Below are positions 1 to 12,116 of a DNA stretch of 64,000 nucleotides, one piece after another (within the stretch, counting starts at the first letter, position 1; each line of letters begins with the position of its first letter). The notes under the pieces are model-generated. The model was not told where the DNA came from. It saw only the letters and a program-made list of their open reading frames with translations, and searched no databases. Origin of the DNA: Sapria himalayana (taxonomy: Eukaryota > Streptophyta > Magnoliopsida > Malpighiales > Rafflesiaceae). Location of the stretch: the NCBI GenBank assembly GCA_029783825.1, contig JAREIK010016128.1, forward strand, positions 1-64,000, written 5' to 3'. A program made the position numbers and the translations under genes.

Positions 1-1010
1 ACATGCAATTTACATTCACCACATCCACTAGTCATGTACCCATTTTTCCTACTATCCCCCATTAGACATAATCACAGAGCATGATCTCTCTTTTTTGCTA
101 TGTCTAGAGCTCTCTTCTATCTTGAACTTCTTATGCTTATGTTGGCTACAATAGAGAATTTTGAAGAAGATGCTCTTGAAGCAGCATGCAGCATAAATCC
201 CTTCTGCCTTATGTTGCTATACAAATGCATTTTGACTCTGCTCATGTCCTCCTTGTCAACCCTTTGTCATCCCCTTTTGTTATTTACTAATGCCTTCACT
301 ATATCTCCTCCTCATGCCAAGATTGTTTAGTTCTTATACTTTCACATACAAAAACAAGCAAACCCCACAAATACAATATGTCATCACTACATCAACCAGC
401 CCTTCTCCCCATTATTTCTTCTGTCTCACCCCAATAGACATCATTATAGATCATGCAGAACTAAAAGGATTTCTCTTTGCCACCTTCTCTATATTGTACC
501 CTCTCCCTGAAGTCACAGGTAGAAGCCATAGTTTCTACTCTTCTTCTTAGAACCCATATAGTAAATCCCCCATCTGTTCCACCCTATTTCAAGGTGCTCC
601 GGGCAATGAAATAGAAGCTCTTGAAGCTGCATTAAGTAGACTACTACCTTCACTACATCCCCTCCTCATGCCCGGACTGCTGAGTTATTATACCTACACA
701 TACAAGCAAATAGGAAACCCCGACACATACAATATACCATCACCACATCAACAAGCCCTTCTATCCTTTATCCATTATGTCCCACCCCATTAGACATCAT
801 TATAGAGCATACAGAATTAAAAGAAATTTTCTAATCCACTTTCTTTAGCCGGAACCCTCTTTTGGGCCTTCCCCTTCTACTCCACCTCCTCTACATTCTG
901 CCCTCTCCCTGAAGTCACACGAAGAAACCTTGAGATATGCTCTTCTTCACAGCTTAGCTCTGACCTCTATTACATGAACAAACCCATACAGTAAATCCAC
1001 CTTCCCATTT
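1..1010 (-). repeat. Three diverged tandem copies of a ~360-bp unit in the 3' UTR of copy 1
   Basis: Anchor words recur at a steady spacing. ATTAGACATAATCA-type sequence occurs at about 61, 432 and 789; CCTCCTCATGCC occurs at about 306 and 661; CCTGAAGTCACA occurs at about 507 and 910. Spacing is 356-403 bp. Order of anchors is kept in each copy, which shows tandem duplication followed by divergence. The first copy is cut by the window edge. Confidence 0.8.
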
Positions 1011-1401
1011 TTCCTATCTATCTTTACTCTTACAATCATTATAGCACAATATAAACCCCCAAACAACAAATAGAAATCTCAGATTTAATTCTATCACTAC
1101 TATGTGCCTTTCCGCCACTTATTCATGCTGCTCCTTTCCAGCAACCCTACTCACTACCCCTGCTTGGTGGTTTCTTCTATCCTCTATTCTACCCTTCTTT
1201 CCCATATCTCTAGCTCATTATTTCTCCTCTTCCCCTGCATACAGAATCAAATACGAAACAAATATCTATCTAGCCTTGAACCTGGCCTCCCTTTCCCTTC
1301 TTACCATGGCCACCCCATGTTGTTCTGCCCTACACATAGCCTTCTCCGGTTCTCTACCTATTCATTCTTTATTTACCACATTGCTATTTCAAGCCTTTAT
1401 T

Positions 1402-1433
1402 GTAAGCCACCCCTCAGGACTAGGGTGGCTTAC
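1402..1433 (-). other. Perfect 11-bp stem hairpin in 3' UTR of copy 1
   Basis: Bases 1402-1412 (GTAAGCCACCC) and 1423-1433 (GGGTGGCTTAC) are exact reverse complements around a 10-base loop CTCAGGACTA. It lies about 85 nt downstream of the ORF2 stop on the minus strand. The loop core recurs in copies 4 and 7 with different stems (30371-30394 and 44037-44084). Confidence 0.75.
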
Positions 1434-1515
1434 CGAGGCCTTCTTTATGTATTTAAGTAAAACTGCAAAACAAGAATTTAAATAGCTTAACTCACGTAAA
1501 TTCTTTTTATCCTTC

Positions 1516-3981
1516 TTAGTTCTTGGTATTAATTTTTTGAAGTCTAACGTATGAAAATTCTATTTTATCTAGCCTTATTAGGCATTTGAATCTATATGGA
1601 AGGCTTTCCCCATCAAATACTTGGACTCCTTTCTTAAGACCCTCTTCTGCTAGTTTGTTTGCCAGGGTATTAGCCTTTCTAAAAGTGTGAATGATTTTGC
1701 ATTTCAGATCTGTCAGGAACTTTCTGATTTTTCCTATTTCCACCTCAAACCTCCACATTTCTATTTTTTTTGTGGCTAAGTCCACCAATAAGCTTGAGTC
1801 TACTTCGACTAAAATTTTTTGAAAGCTATGATCCTTGTAGATTTGCAGCCTTTAAGCAGGGCCATAAGTTCTACTTGTAGGGCTGAGAAGGCTATCACCT
1901 TCATCTTAAAAGCTATCATAACCCTTCCTTCCTCATCCCTTATCTCACCTCCTCCACCTGCCACTCACATTTCTCTTTTGAAGCTTCCATCCGTATTGAG
2001 GGCTAACATCTCTCGTGGGGGCTTATTCCATACAAGTTTTTTGATACCTAGCAATTTTGCTTTAATTATTGAGAGCCTCCATACCTTTTTATATTAGCAT
2101 CCATCCCAATATTACTGATCCTTATCGTATTGAAAGCTGAAATGTTTGAACTTTCTCTTCTAATCTCTTCTAATGTTCTTTTGGTGTTCATTGGGATTCC
2201 TTCAATTTTACTTCTATTTCTAGCAATTTGTTCTAAGCATACTCTTGCCTCCAGCTTTTTAATCTAGCCTTGAAAGGAACTTCCAACTTTTTTATGCTAG
2301 CATCTATTTCTAGACTATTCTATACTTCTATGGCAAATGTTTCCCTGCAAAAACAAGTGGTCGATGCTTTCTGTTGCTGAGAAGCAACATCTGCTTCTTG
2401 ATGCTAATACAACTCATTTTTTTGAATATTATCATCCACCAGGATTGTATTTGAAAAGAAGCTTCTACATAAAGACATTTATCTTTTGTGGTATCTCTTT
2501 TTCCCATGCCCATTTAAATAAATCTTGCGGTGGCCTTTTATTTCTCGTTAACATTTTTGCACTTTGTAAAAGTGAATTTTTTTTGTGCATTTAAAGTCTA
2601 TTTCCACCCACTATTAACCAATATTGAATGCTTTTCCACTATGTCTTGTTGCTTACACATTAACTTCCAACTTTTTGATGCCCTTTTTGGCTCCTTAAAA
2701 GGTTTGTTTCCTAGGCCATATCTGACTTTTATGAATTCAACTCAAAGAATTCTATTCTCTTTTAGGCTCCACCAATTTGTATAAGCTCATGCTTTAGCCA
2801 TATCATTTAGACTGATAAAACCTAATCCTGACTCATCTTTTTGGAAGCATAACTCTTTCCATCTTTTCTAATGAAGCTTAAGTTTACTTTCCTTTTTCTC
2901 CCATAGAAAATTTGACATTTCATTTTCTAGATTCCTTATGGTCTTTTTTGGTGGCTTTAACATTAGGATATAGGCTAGCGTGCCTTGTAGCACATGTGAA
3001 ATTGAAGTAATCCATCCTAACATACTTAGCAAGTCCTCCTTCCATCCAGCAATTTTTCTTTCTCAACTTTTCCAGTAGAAAATCTAAATATTCCCCCCTT
3101 AATCTATCTTCATATACCGAGCACCCTATGTACATTAGTGCTCCTTTATTTTGAGCAAAGCCTATGATCCTTTTAATTTTTTGTGTTGTTTTTAGGTGTT
3201 TTCCCTGTAATAATGAATTGGCATTTGATTTTGTTTAGCATTTGACCTAATTCTGCATCTAGTGTTTGCAAGAGCCTCATCATATTTCCAATAGATGAGC
3301 TACTAGTATTTGTGAAGATTATCACATTATCTGCATATGCCAAGCAGCCCACTCTAGGGGTATTTCTTGGCTGTTTGAAGGTTAAAATGTTACCCTCTCT
3401 CATTTCACCTTTTAAATTTACAATTAATAATTCTAGATAGATGTTAAAAGGGAGGTTGAGAGTGGGTCCCCCAGCTTTAACCCTTTTACTAGTTTGAACT
3501 CTCCGCGTGCTTGCCCATTTATCAGGATTTTTACCCATGGACTAGAATTCCGAAAATCTCATTTTCCTCATAAAGTAACATAGAATATCTCATTCCACTC
3601 TATCAAAAGCTTTAGAAAAATCTGGCTTTATTATCACATCGTGTTCTCTAGTTTTAGTTTCTATTCCTTCATCATTCTTGAGGCTAGATTAATATTTTCC
3701 ATCATTAGCCTATTTTTAACGAATCCCACTTGCTCGGCCAATCTGATAGAAGGAAGAATTCTGCTAGGTCTATTTTGTAGCAATTTTGTAAAAAATTTAT
3801 AAATCATGTTACATAAGTTGATTGGCCTGAAATCCTCACAATTTTGAGAATTCTCTTTCTTTGGAATTAACATGATAATAGAGCTAGCCCATGCTTTTGT
3901 GATATCTATGCCTGCAAATATCCATAAAATAGCTGCCACCAGGTCCTCTTTTATGATGTTCCAATATATTATTTTATCCAT
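1516..3981 (-). pseudogene. LINE copy 1 ORF2 remnant: reverse transcriptase, zinc-binding region, RNase H (5' part deleted)
   Basis: ORF2 encodes the LINE replication enzyme, which nicks the target and copies the element RNA onto it. What remains starts inside the N-terminal RT region (3981, aligned to YQKCWIIIKSDLLNA of copy 4). It runs through the fingers motif FRPINLCNMIYK, the palm with LAYADNVIIF (about 3316-3345), the RT C-terminal part and the RNase H. The second palm aspartate is Asn (YADN), and the last RNase H aspartate is Asn (TLANKL), so both activities should be lost. Several frameshifts and stops break the frame. The endonuclease and linker are absent. It ends with the family C-terminal tail LIRLDKIEFSYVR at about 1545-1585. 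Family assignment is secure from RT motifs; function is lost. Confidence 0.88.
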
Positions 3982-3997
3982 CTATGTGAATCTAGCT

Positions 3998-4274
3998 TGT
4001 TGTCACACCATCACTCAAAGAATATGGAATATTCTAGAAGATTACGAAGAAGTCCACACTTGTATGGAAGGAAAAAGATTATCCTAAATTATTCTAGAAT
4101 TTTCTGGACTTACAGGGAACCTTTAAAGGTTCTAGAGCCTTCCCTATGCATGTATTTAAGGAGGAGGTGGTCTCATTTGTAAACCACCAAGTTGAGAGTT
4201 TCTTATAAGATTACATTATTCAATAAAGTGTTTTCTTTTTTTTCAAGTGTTCTCTCAAATTCTCTTTGCTTCCA
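3998..4274 (+). mobile_element. Probable Ty1/copia-type LTR fragment inside LINE copy 1
   Basis: This stretch interrupts the LINE and has no LINE similarity. It begins TGTTGTCACA, contains a TATA-like TATTTAAG at 4153-4160 and a poly(A) signal AATAAA at 4222-4227, and can end in CA at 4274. That layout (TG start, TATA box, then AATAAA about 65 bp later, CA end) is the usual one for a short plant LTR. Just after it, TGGTAGATGCC at 4280-4290 resembles a decayed initiator-tRNA primer binding site, which in plant copia elements reads TGGTATCAGAGC. I could not find a second LTR or a target-site duplication, and the flanking LINE sequence is deleted. It is therefore a remnant rather than a clean solo LTR. 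The right limit is uncertain by about 30 bp. Confidence 0.55.
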
Positions 4275-4394
4275 AGTTGTGGTAGATGCCAAATATAACA
4301 AACAAGGCAAAAGTAAGGCTGACTTAACAATATTAAAAGGTTAAGTTGTCTAAGTGCAACATGAAAACTTAGCAAAAAGACTAAGTTCATGACA
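4275..4394. other. Short non-LINE stretch beside the LTR fragment
   Basis: It is unassigned and AT-rich. It may be LTR-retrotransposon leader, given the primer-site-like word at its left end. No coding signal is seen. LINE sequence resumes at about 4395, where the ORF1 C-terminus begins (compare 48165-48215 in copy 7). Confidence 0.4.
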
Positions 4395-5990
4395 TTGTGC
4401 TCTAGTTGGGCACTTAGGCTCATATTTTATGTTCATGTATTTATTCCTATTTCTTGGTGGTTTACTTGAGCTTGGTTGAACCTGTTCATTTTAAAAGTGC
4501 ATTCCCATAATTTTAATTACTTCCATTGCTTTATCCCCACTATAGGGTGCTTCTTTATCCAACTTCATCTTATATATTGCCACATCATCTTGTGGTTTCG
4601 TTCGATCTAGCATATTTATTACATTTATTCTACTAGTTGTTGACCAACTTTTGGCCTCCGACTCCTCTTCTGCGAGAAGATCATCCTCTGACTAACTATA
4701 CTTTTCTATCTTTTTTTCTAATTCCTTCTCTCTTCTTTTCTCCTTTCTCATCTTTATGTCCCCTACCTTTTTTCCCTTTTTTCTACCCACACTGCCAACC
4801 ATTTTTCTACCCTTTTTATATTAGTTTTTTCAAAAATCTTTTCTATACTCAACTCTTCCCATTCTTCCCCCCTTTTTTTCCTTTCTAACTACCTTGCTCT
4901 AGCATTAATGGTTTTCTCCTCCTCAAATTCTGCCCCCTTATACCCCCCTTCTAACTCCTCCATGGCTGCCCTTTCCAATCCCATCCCTTTTCTTCCTTCC
5001 TCCCTCTCACCTATCTCATCTAAGCGCCTCTCTTTTGCCCTTTCCCCCTTCATTAATATTACCTCACCCTCCCCTTCAGCAAGCATCCCCCTCTCATTTC
5101 TATCTCCCTCTCTCTCTTACTTTCCCACTCTCTCTCACTTTGCCTCTTCATTTTTCCTACTTCTTCACCCTCCTAGTTATCACTTCCTAGGTTCCGCTCA
5201 TACTGCCCCCTGTTCACCCACGTTCTAACTCTCCCTTTTCTCTCTATTAGTGATTGTGAATCCTTTTCCTTATGTTTTCTCCCCTGCCATACATTGAGTT
5301 TCCTCGAGCGCCATTTTAAAGCTAAATGGGTAGTAACTAGGAAAAAATTTTGAGATTATGGGCTGCCAAAAGCCGTTAACTACATCATTGCCCACCCATA
5401 CTTTCTGTGGAGGAGAGGCTAAAAGTTAACCTCCACACATACTCAAGCCAAACTCGGCCTGGTCATACATGCCATGGCTTCATCCATACACCAAGGTATA
5501 CCTAAACAGTGAGCTATTGAGAAGAGAGAATGTTTGTTGAATAAATGAAAAAAGAATTGCAAAAATTAAAACAATGCCAGGGCCTTCGAGGACTCTTTTA
5601 ATGGAGTGAAGCTTGGCACCCACTTGAAAATTTGCATAGGGAGTCCCGATATTAGACATTGCATCCTTAACCATAGCCTTAGAAAATCTTCTTTCTTCTT
5701 TATCTGGAGGAAGATGTGTTTGCTATCGAAGAGGAAAAGTTTAACCATTGTCTGTAGTTTAGATGAGATAATGAAAGCTTGAATGCTCTAAAAGTCAAGT
5801 CTTCTAAACAAAAACATAGCTACTAACGTATATTGGAATGGTGCCATAAGCTTCACAAGGTTTACCTGAGAAAAAAACATAGCAAGTGCATATTCCATGA
5901 ATGAGTTATTGAGACATAAGAACACAGGGTCTTTGAGGATAGAAGAAAAGATTTTTTAATAAAGAATAAATCAGTATTTTCAATTTGAGC
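4395..5990 (-). pseudogene. LINE copy 1 ORF1 remnant (DUF4283-like RNA-binding protein)
   Basis: ORF1 of plant L1 elements makes an RNA-binding chaperone that packages element RNA. Here the DUF4283-like core is recognisable on the minus strand at about 5750-5480: DSKHIFLQIKKKEDFLRLW and GLPMQIFKW match the copy 2 and copy 4 proteins position for position. Downstream comes a long Glu/Lys/Arg-rich linker (about 5086-4889), expected between the zinc knuckle and the C-terminus. The zinc knuckle itself (expected near 5250) is not recognisable. The frame is broken many times, and the start codon region near 5990 is not defined. The ORF1 stop and ORF2 start are lost in the 3982-4395 deletion. Confidence 0.65.
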
Positions 5991-6065
5991 TTCAAATGGA
6001 GCTTCTTCAACCGATGTAGATTTCTCTCTATAGAATGTAACTTTCTCAATGTAGAATTAAGTTTT
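5991..6065 (-). other. 5' UTR end of LINE copy 1
   Basis: Short leader next to the array. It keeps a form of the family 5'-end motif (TAGAGAGAAAT on the minus strand, about 6024-6034), also seen in copies 2 and 4. Confidence 0.5.
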
Positions 6066-6933
6066 TCACTTTTTTTATTCTTTTTTTATTGTTATTAATG
6101 TTCTTATTCTACTTATTCTTTTTTTAAATATTTTTATTATTTTTCTTATTCTTTTTATTCTACTTATACTTCTTATACCTTTTATTCTATTTATTCTTGT
6201 TATTGTTTGTATTTTACTAATTATTCTTTTCCATCTTATTCTTTTATTCTTTCTATTTTTTTATTCATATTATTATTCTTATTGTTCTTATTCTTCTTAT
6301 TCTTCTTTTTCAACTTATTCTTCTTATTCTCTTTATTCTTCTTATGCTTTTTAATCTTCTTATTCTTATTATTTTATTATTTTACCTAATCTTATTTTTC
6401 TACTTTTATTTATATTCTTTTTATTCTTCTTATTTTCTTATTCTCCTTATTCTTTTTTTCTTTTTATTCTTCTTATTCTTCTTATTTTCCTTATTCTTAT
6501 TATTCTTATTATTCTTTTTTTCATCTTATTTTTCTTATTCTTCTTATTTTTTTAGCCTTGTTATTCTTTTTATTCTTTTCTTTTTATTCTTTATTTTTTT
6601 TTCTTATTTTTCTTATTATTCTTTTTTTACTTATTATTATATTTTTTATTCTATAAATATCTTATTATTCTTATTATTCTTCTTATTCTTCTTATTCTTT
6701 TTATTCTTTTTATTCAACTTATTTTTCATATTTTTCCCATTATTCTTATTCTTCTTATGCTTCTTATTCTACTTATTCTTGTTAATCTTCATATTCTTCA
6801 TATTCTTCTTATTCTACTTATTCTTCTTATTCTTCTTATTCTTCTTATTCTTCTTATTCATATTATTCTTCTTATTCTTCTAATTCTTATTATTATTCTT
6901 AATCATCTTATTCATTTTATTCTTATTAGTCTA

Positions 6934-6964
<31 letters not shown>

Positions 6965-7204
6965 TTCTTCTTCTTCTTCTTATTTTCTTATTTATTTTTT
7001 AAAATTTTATATTCTTCTAAATGTTATTATTTTTTTTATTCTTCATATTCTTCCTTTCCATTTTATCTTTGTTATTTTGTTATTCTTTTTATTCTTATTA
7101 TTCTTGATATTTTTCTAATTCTTTTGATTATTCATATCCTTCTTATTCTTCTTATTCTTATTGTTATTATTTTTCTTATTCTTCTTATTTTGCTTATTCT
7201 TCTT
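6066..7204 (+). repeat. TTATTC/CTTCTTATT simple-sequence array, block 1
   Basis: 1.1 kb made of 6-bp TTATTC and 9-bp CTTCTTATT units with scattered substitutions and an (ATT)n run at about 6935-6972. The plus strand is almost free of G. Because units are multiples of three, all three plus frames and two minus frames stay open over hundreds of bases. These are not genes. The block joins the 5' end of copy 1 to the 3' end of copy 2. Confidence 0.95.
7190..7204. repeat. Left target-site duplication of LINE copy 2
   Basis: TTGCTTATTCTTCTT, 15 bp, is identical to 13601-13615 on the other side of copy 2. The G makes it distinguishable from ordinary array sequence. Confidence 0.9.
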
Positions 7205-7209
7205 TTTTT

Positions 7210-7312
7210 AATAAGTTTGTTTATTATTTATAGCTCTCTCTTTTGGCAGAGGAATACCATTTGTACAAACTACTTCTACCCTTTACCCTCTTACATCCAT
7301 TCCCCATTTCTA
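7210..7312 (-). other. 3'-terminal box of LINE copy 2
   Basis: About 100 bp shared by the 3' ends of the family. On the minus strand the core reads GGTATTCCTCTGCCAAAAG, followed by an A/T-rich stretch and the tail. Related boxes lie at 19235, 29475, 36985, 40465, 43005, 50715, 53427 and 54355. A likely role, inferred only, is recognition of the RNA 3' end by the reverse transcriptase. Confidence 0.8.
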
Positions 7313-8186
7313 AAGACTAACAATCTTCCTAGCCTATCGAAGTAACATAAAAATCTAAGTAAGTCATCAATCTTAACTTTACTCTTTATTAAGGTGAGCT
7401 TCCTTCTTTTATCTTTCTAGCACTTCATGAAGCATCCTTCCTGTTTTTCTGATATCCACCCTTTCTATGTTGTATATAACATATTTCCTGCATAAAATAA
7501 CAAAAATATTTCCCACTTTGCGAAATTCCTTTCAACCTTGTTGCACATTTCTGCCGAAGCTTTCCTCTTCTATCTATCCTAGGCCTTGTCCCTCTTTATT
7601 TGCCAATGTAGCTTTAGATTCGCATCTTGAGAGCCATTACCAAGCCACTTTGCAGCATCCTGATCTTTGCCAACCTCCTAGACTAGACACTTACCTCTCC
7701 TAGGACCTTTTATTTAACACATAACACATGATTCTAAATTTCAGACTTCTAAACCCTCTATACATGATTTAAACGCTGATGAAATACTTAACACATGACT
7801 TGACAAAACTTTTACACACTCTTGCTAGTTACCGACTACTTTTTATTCCAAAGAAACATGATTTGATTACCGATTTAGTGCTTTCCTGCAAACACAAACA
7901 AAAAACCAGAAACATAGCCAAAGGAGCGAAATTCCAGCCCTTACCTTTTCGTTCCCTCATCTTTGTCTTGTCGGGTGAACCTTGCAGAGACAAAATTCCA
8001 GCAGCAACTGGATTTTCTGGTTATCTATACAATGAACTTCACTGTTAAACCTGCAAGACAAATTCCCCTGCACAGAAGCTACCACAATACCACAGCTTAT
8101 ATTCTTATAATTTTCATATTCTATTTTCATATTCTATTTCATATCTTATAATTTTCAGATTCCCCTATACAGCAGCTACTGGATTT
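7313..8186 (-). other. 3' UTR of LINE copy 2
   Basis: Non-coding LINE sequence between the ORF2 stop and the terminal box. Short internal repeats are visible: ATTCCCCTGCACAG at about 8061 against ATTCCCCTATACAG at about 8159, each followed by TTTTCATATTCTATTTT. No gene is seen. Confidence 0.65.
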
Positions 8187-11100
8187 TCATATTCTATTTT
8201 TTCTATTAATACTACCCTTCCTAAATCTTAAATAAGGGAAGACCTTCGTGTCCAATTTCGCTAATCCTTTTATTTTTTCTGGCATCAAAACCTCATCAAA
8301 TTCATGTTCTCCTCTTATCGAACCTAATCTTGCAAGGCTATCCGCCAAAGTATTAGCTTCTCTATATATATGTAAGATTGATGCATTAAGCACTTTAATG
8401 AGGTTCAAAATATTTCCATTTCTTCCTCATACCTCCAAAGAATTATTTTCCACTTACTAAAATCTACCAAAAGCATAGAGTCTACTTGAATTTGTATATT
8501 TTCTAAATCTAATTTTTTACAGACATTTAATCCTATATTCAATGCTTTTATCTCCGAGTGGAGAGCTAGAGAATGCTTCTGTAGCCGATTGTAAATGCTT
8601 TATCACATACCCGTTTGGGTCCCTATTAACCCCACCCCCCCCTCCACCTGCTATACCAGTGTCCCTATTGAAGCTACCATCCGTGTTAATGTTTACCTTC
8701 CGAGGCCTATTCCAACTTATAACTTTTACCCATCCCTATTTCGTATTGTAATAGCGAGGCCCCACAACATTCTAGCTACCTTATTTAAACAAGACCATCA
8801 ACTTTTATAAGGTTTATACTTGATATATTCCTGATTTCTTTAATTATATCTTTTATAATTTCATTTGAATTCATTCTTATACCCTCAAATTTACTCTTAT
8901 TACGAGCTTTCCATATGCACCATATTGCTATATGATAATGAGGTAGATTCTGAGTGAGCCAATTTTTGACGTAACTACTAGAGTTTACATTCCCCCAACT
9001 CTTAATTCTATCAATTATTCTATCCTCTTTTTTACTTATTTGTATCTGGTCTCCTAATTCCATCAAGACTGCTGCAGCGATTCTTCCACTTGAAAGTAGA
9101 TGATCCATTGATTCTTCTTCTGCAAAGCAACATTCACATATGGAGGCCATTTTAACACCTTTTCTTTTCACATAAGTGTCCATAGGCAGTGCATTTACCA
9201 GAACTTTCCATGCCAGCGAGCACATTTTCAGTGGAATAACTATTCTCCAGGCCCATTTAAATAAAGACTGCACGGGGTTTTTTCCTTCTTATCAATTCTT
9301 TTGCTGACTTTAACGTAAAATTACCTTACGGATTAAGGGTCCATTTCCATCCCGATTTTTTCAGTAATGAGTGAGCGTCTACTATTTCCTTTTGTTTTTC
9401 CAATGCTTTCCAGCTATTTGATTTCTGCTTAACGCGATTGTGTTCTTGTTCTAGATATTTTGCTCGCATATATTTGTCTAGAGGAATCATTTTCTTTTAT
9501 CCTCCACCAACCTTTGCAGTCACAGGCAGCCGCCAATGGCCTGTAAAATTAATGATGCCTAACCCGCTTCCGCTTAGGATAACAAATATCTTTCCCATTT
9601 TTCCAGTGAATTTTCTGCTTTCCGTCTTTTTTCCCCATAAAAATTGTCCATTTCCATCTCTTGTTTAGTTAGTAAATTTCCTTAGGTGGGTGTATGATGA
9701 TATAATATGTACCAGTGTACTTTGAAGAACATGGGAGATTAATGTAATCCTCCCAACAAATCCTAATATATCTACTTTCCAACCTGCTATTTTCCTTCTC
9801 ATTTTATCATGTAAAGGCGTTAGATAATTTTCTTTCAGCCTTCCTTCATATATCATCGTCAACCTAAATATACTAAGCATCTTTTTATGTTTAAAACCGT
9901 TATGTTTTTAATTTTTTTTACCACTTTGTCGAAAGATTTTTTTGCTAAAATAAATTGACTTTATCCTTATTAAGGGTTTGTCCATGTTTCCGTCTCAAAT
10001 AATTATAGGAAGGTCCATCAGGTTTTTCAATGAACTTTTATTCGCATTTGTGAAAATGATAATATCATCTGCATAAGCTAAACAACTTATTCTCGGAGTG
10101 TTTTTTTGGCTGTCTAAAGGGGATTATTTTGCCCTCTGACATTCTTTTATTTAAATTACAATTAATAATTCTAAAGTACATATCAAATAATAAAGGCGAT
10201 AATGGATCCCCCTGTCTCAAGCTACATCTTGGTTTGAATTCTTCTCCTTTCATTCCATTTACAATAATTTTAACCCAACGCTTGTTACAACATCTATATA
10301 TTAAGTCAATACATGTTTCAGAGAAACCAAATTTTCTCATAACGAAACATAGTGTATGTCATTCTACTCTATCAAATGCCTTAGATAAATCTAGCTTAAC
10401 TACTAAGTTACTTCCCCTCGTTTTAAATGTTATTTCTTTCAATCATTTTCTGATGCTAATCTAATATTTTCAATCATTAATCTATTCTTAACAAATCCTA
10501 TTTGTTCCTGTGATATTATAAATGGTAAAAATATTACTAAGTCTGTTTTGAATATTTTAGCAAGGATCTTATAAATTGCATTACATAAACTTATAGGCCT
10601 AAAATCCTCACATTTTTGAGGTGATTCTTTTTTGGGTTTTAGTACTATGACAGAGTTTGCCCATGCCTTAGGAATGTCCGCGCCTACAAAAAAACTGGCA
10701 ATTGCAGGAACCATATCTTTTTTGATAATGAGCCAGTTTAACTGAAAAAAAATAATTATTCCAGCCATCTGGCCCTGCTGCACTATCCTTATCCAGATCA
10801 AACACTGCATTTTTAATCTCTTCTTCCTCCGGGATCTTCTCCATCATTTGATTTTGTTCTAATGAGATGACTGTGTTGATCCCATCCATTAATGAGTTTC
10901 CTACGTGGGGAGCCTGTCTGCATTGATGGCTTTTAAAAAATTCCTCAAAGAGGAATCATATCTGTTTGTCTTCTTCAACCCATATTCCCTCATTAGTTTT
11001 AATGCCCTTGATTTTATTTTTTTGAGCCTTTATTTTGCACATGTTGTGAAAAAACTTAGTGTTTCTATCTCCATCTTTCAACCATTTAATTTTTGAACAC

Positions 11101-12116
11101 TATTTCCAGTATACTTCCTCCATATGAAACTTAAGCCTCAAGTCCCCTTTAGCCTTATTTAGTTCCTGTCTCTTTACCTCTGTGTTATTATTATCGTATT
11201 CAAATTCCAGTTTTTCTACTTTTTCCTCTTCTTGCTTTATTATTTGATTTAGATTTCCGAAGACTTCTTTATTCCATATTTTTAGACATTTTTTTAATCA
11301 ATGAAGCTTAACCATTAATACTTGCATCGGTTTCCCCATTGCTGGCTCCATCCAGGATTCAGTTACTAGTTTTTCAAAGCCAGCGTGCTTTTCCCACATA
11401 TTCTGAAATTTAAAGTTACCTGATACTCGGTTATTCTTATAGATTGTAATAAGCAATGGGCAATGATCCGAACAGGTTCTATTTAGATGTCTTAGCCCTG
11501 TAACCCCATGCAAAGCTACCCACTTAGCATTACACAGTGCTCTATCCAGTCTAGCCCAAATTGTGCTTCTTTTACTCCGGTTGTTACACCAAGTGTAACT
11601 TGAACCTGTGAAATCTATTTCCATTAATTTCGAGTTTGAGATCGCCTCATTAAATTGTGTCATTGCTATTGGATTCGGGGTTTTACCTCCTTTCTTTTCT
11701 TGATTGCTCATGATTATATTAAAATCACCTCCTATAATCCAGGGTGCATTCCTAGATGTGATATTCTGCATTTCCTCCCACATTGCTAACCTTGATTTTT
11801 AATCATTTTTAGCATATACAACCGATACTATTTCATCTGTTTCTTTATTTATTTTAAAATGTACTACTTGATCTGTATCTTTTAAAATTTCAATGTCCAA
11901 ATAATTATGCCACATTATCCAGAGTTTACTATTTATATTAGCATATACATTGTTAAACCCTAGTTTTTGGCTGTAGTTGATTAATTGATCCTTCTGGATC
12001 ATAGGTTCCGCAATGACTACAAGAGAAATTTTATAAGTTTTAATTAATTGTTTTAACCTATTTATCGAGGGATTATTAGCAACCCCTCTTATGTTCCAAT
12101 AAAGGCATCTATCCAT
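8187..12116 (-). pseudogene. LINE copy 2 ORF2: APE endonuclease, reverse transcriptase, RNase H (frameshifted)
   Basis: About 1310 codons. The start ATG at 12116-12114 overlaps the ORF1 stop. The endonuclease (12116-11298) has YWNIRG, AEPM, IIGGDFNII, TIWARLDR and the catalytic RTCSDH motif. It is interrupted by one in-frame stop (near 11799), after which the same frame continues. The RT follows with AAGPDGWN, FRPISLCN, CSLRQGDPLSPLLF (10281-10240) and YADD (10064-10075), broken by several frameshifts. The zinc-binding segment CECC...DHL and WCIWKARN lie at about 9150-8890. RNase H keeps all four catalytic positions (NTDGS, HSE, QVDS, LADS) and ends in the tail KIKGLAKLDTKVFPYLRFR. It is non-functional as it stands, but among the two least damaged copies. 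Confidence 0.92.

Larger units (their letters stand above)
1..1515 (-). other. 3' UTR of LINE copy 1
   Basis: This stretch follows the ORF2 stop on the minus strand and has no credible coding content; open frames in it do not resemble any protein. It contains the three-fold tandem repeat and the hairpin listed separately. The 3'-terminal box seen in the other copies is not reached, so the true end is left of the window. Confidence 0.75.
1..6065 (-). mobile_element. LINE copy 1 (plant L1 clade, RNase H type), 3' end outside window, endonuclease region deleted
   Basis: The element reads right to left. Its 5' end abuts the TTATTC array at about 6065, and its 3' end lies beyond the left edge. 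In minus-strand order I see a short 5' UTR, a decayed ORF1 with DUF4283-like sequence (about 5750-5480), an ORF1 acidic tail, an LTR fragment, then ORF2 from the start of the reverse transcriptase to the RNase H end, and a 3' UTR of more than 1.5 kb. Compared with copies 2 and 4, about 1.6 kb covering the endonuclease and linker is missing between 3981 and 4395. The RT box reads YADN instead of YADD and the RNase H ALAD motif reads TLAN, so the copy is dead. Confidence 0.9.

Noticed and set aside
1102..1485. Plus-strand open frames of 118-127 codons in the 3' UTR of copy 1
   Set aside because: Low-complexity, overlapping frames in LINE non-coding DNA, with no recognisable domain and no matching frame in the other copies.
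6066..7204. Array as an expanded 3' tail of LINE copy 2
   Set aside because: Copy 2 ends in only five A (minus strand) followed by an exact target-site duplication that is part of the array, so the array is flanking target DNA. For copy 4 the empty paralogue shows the same. I cannot exclude a tail origin for other blocks.
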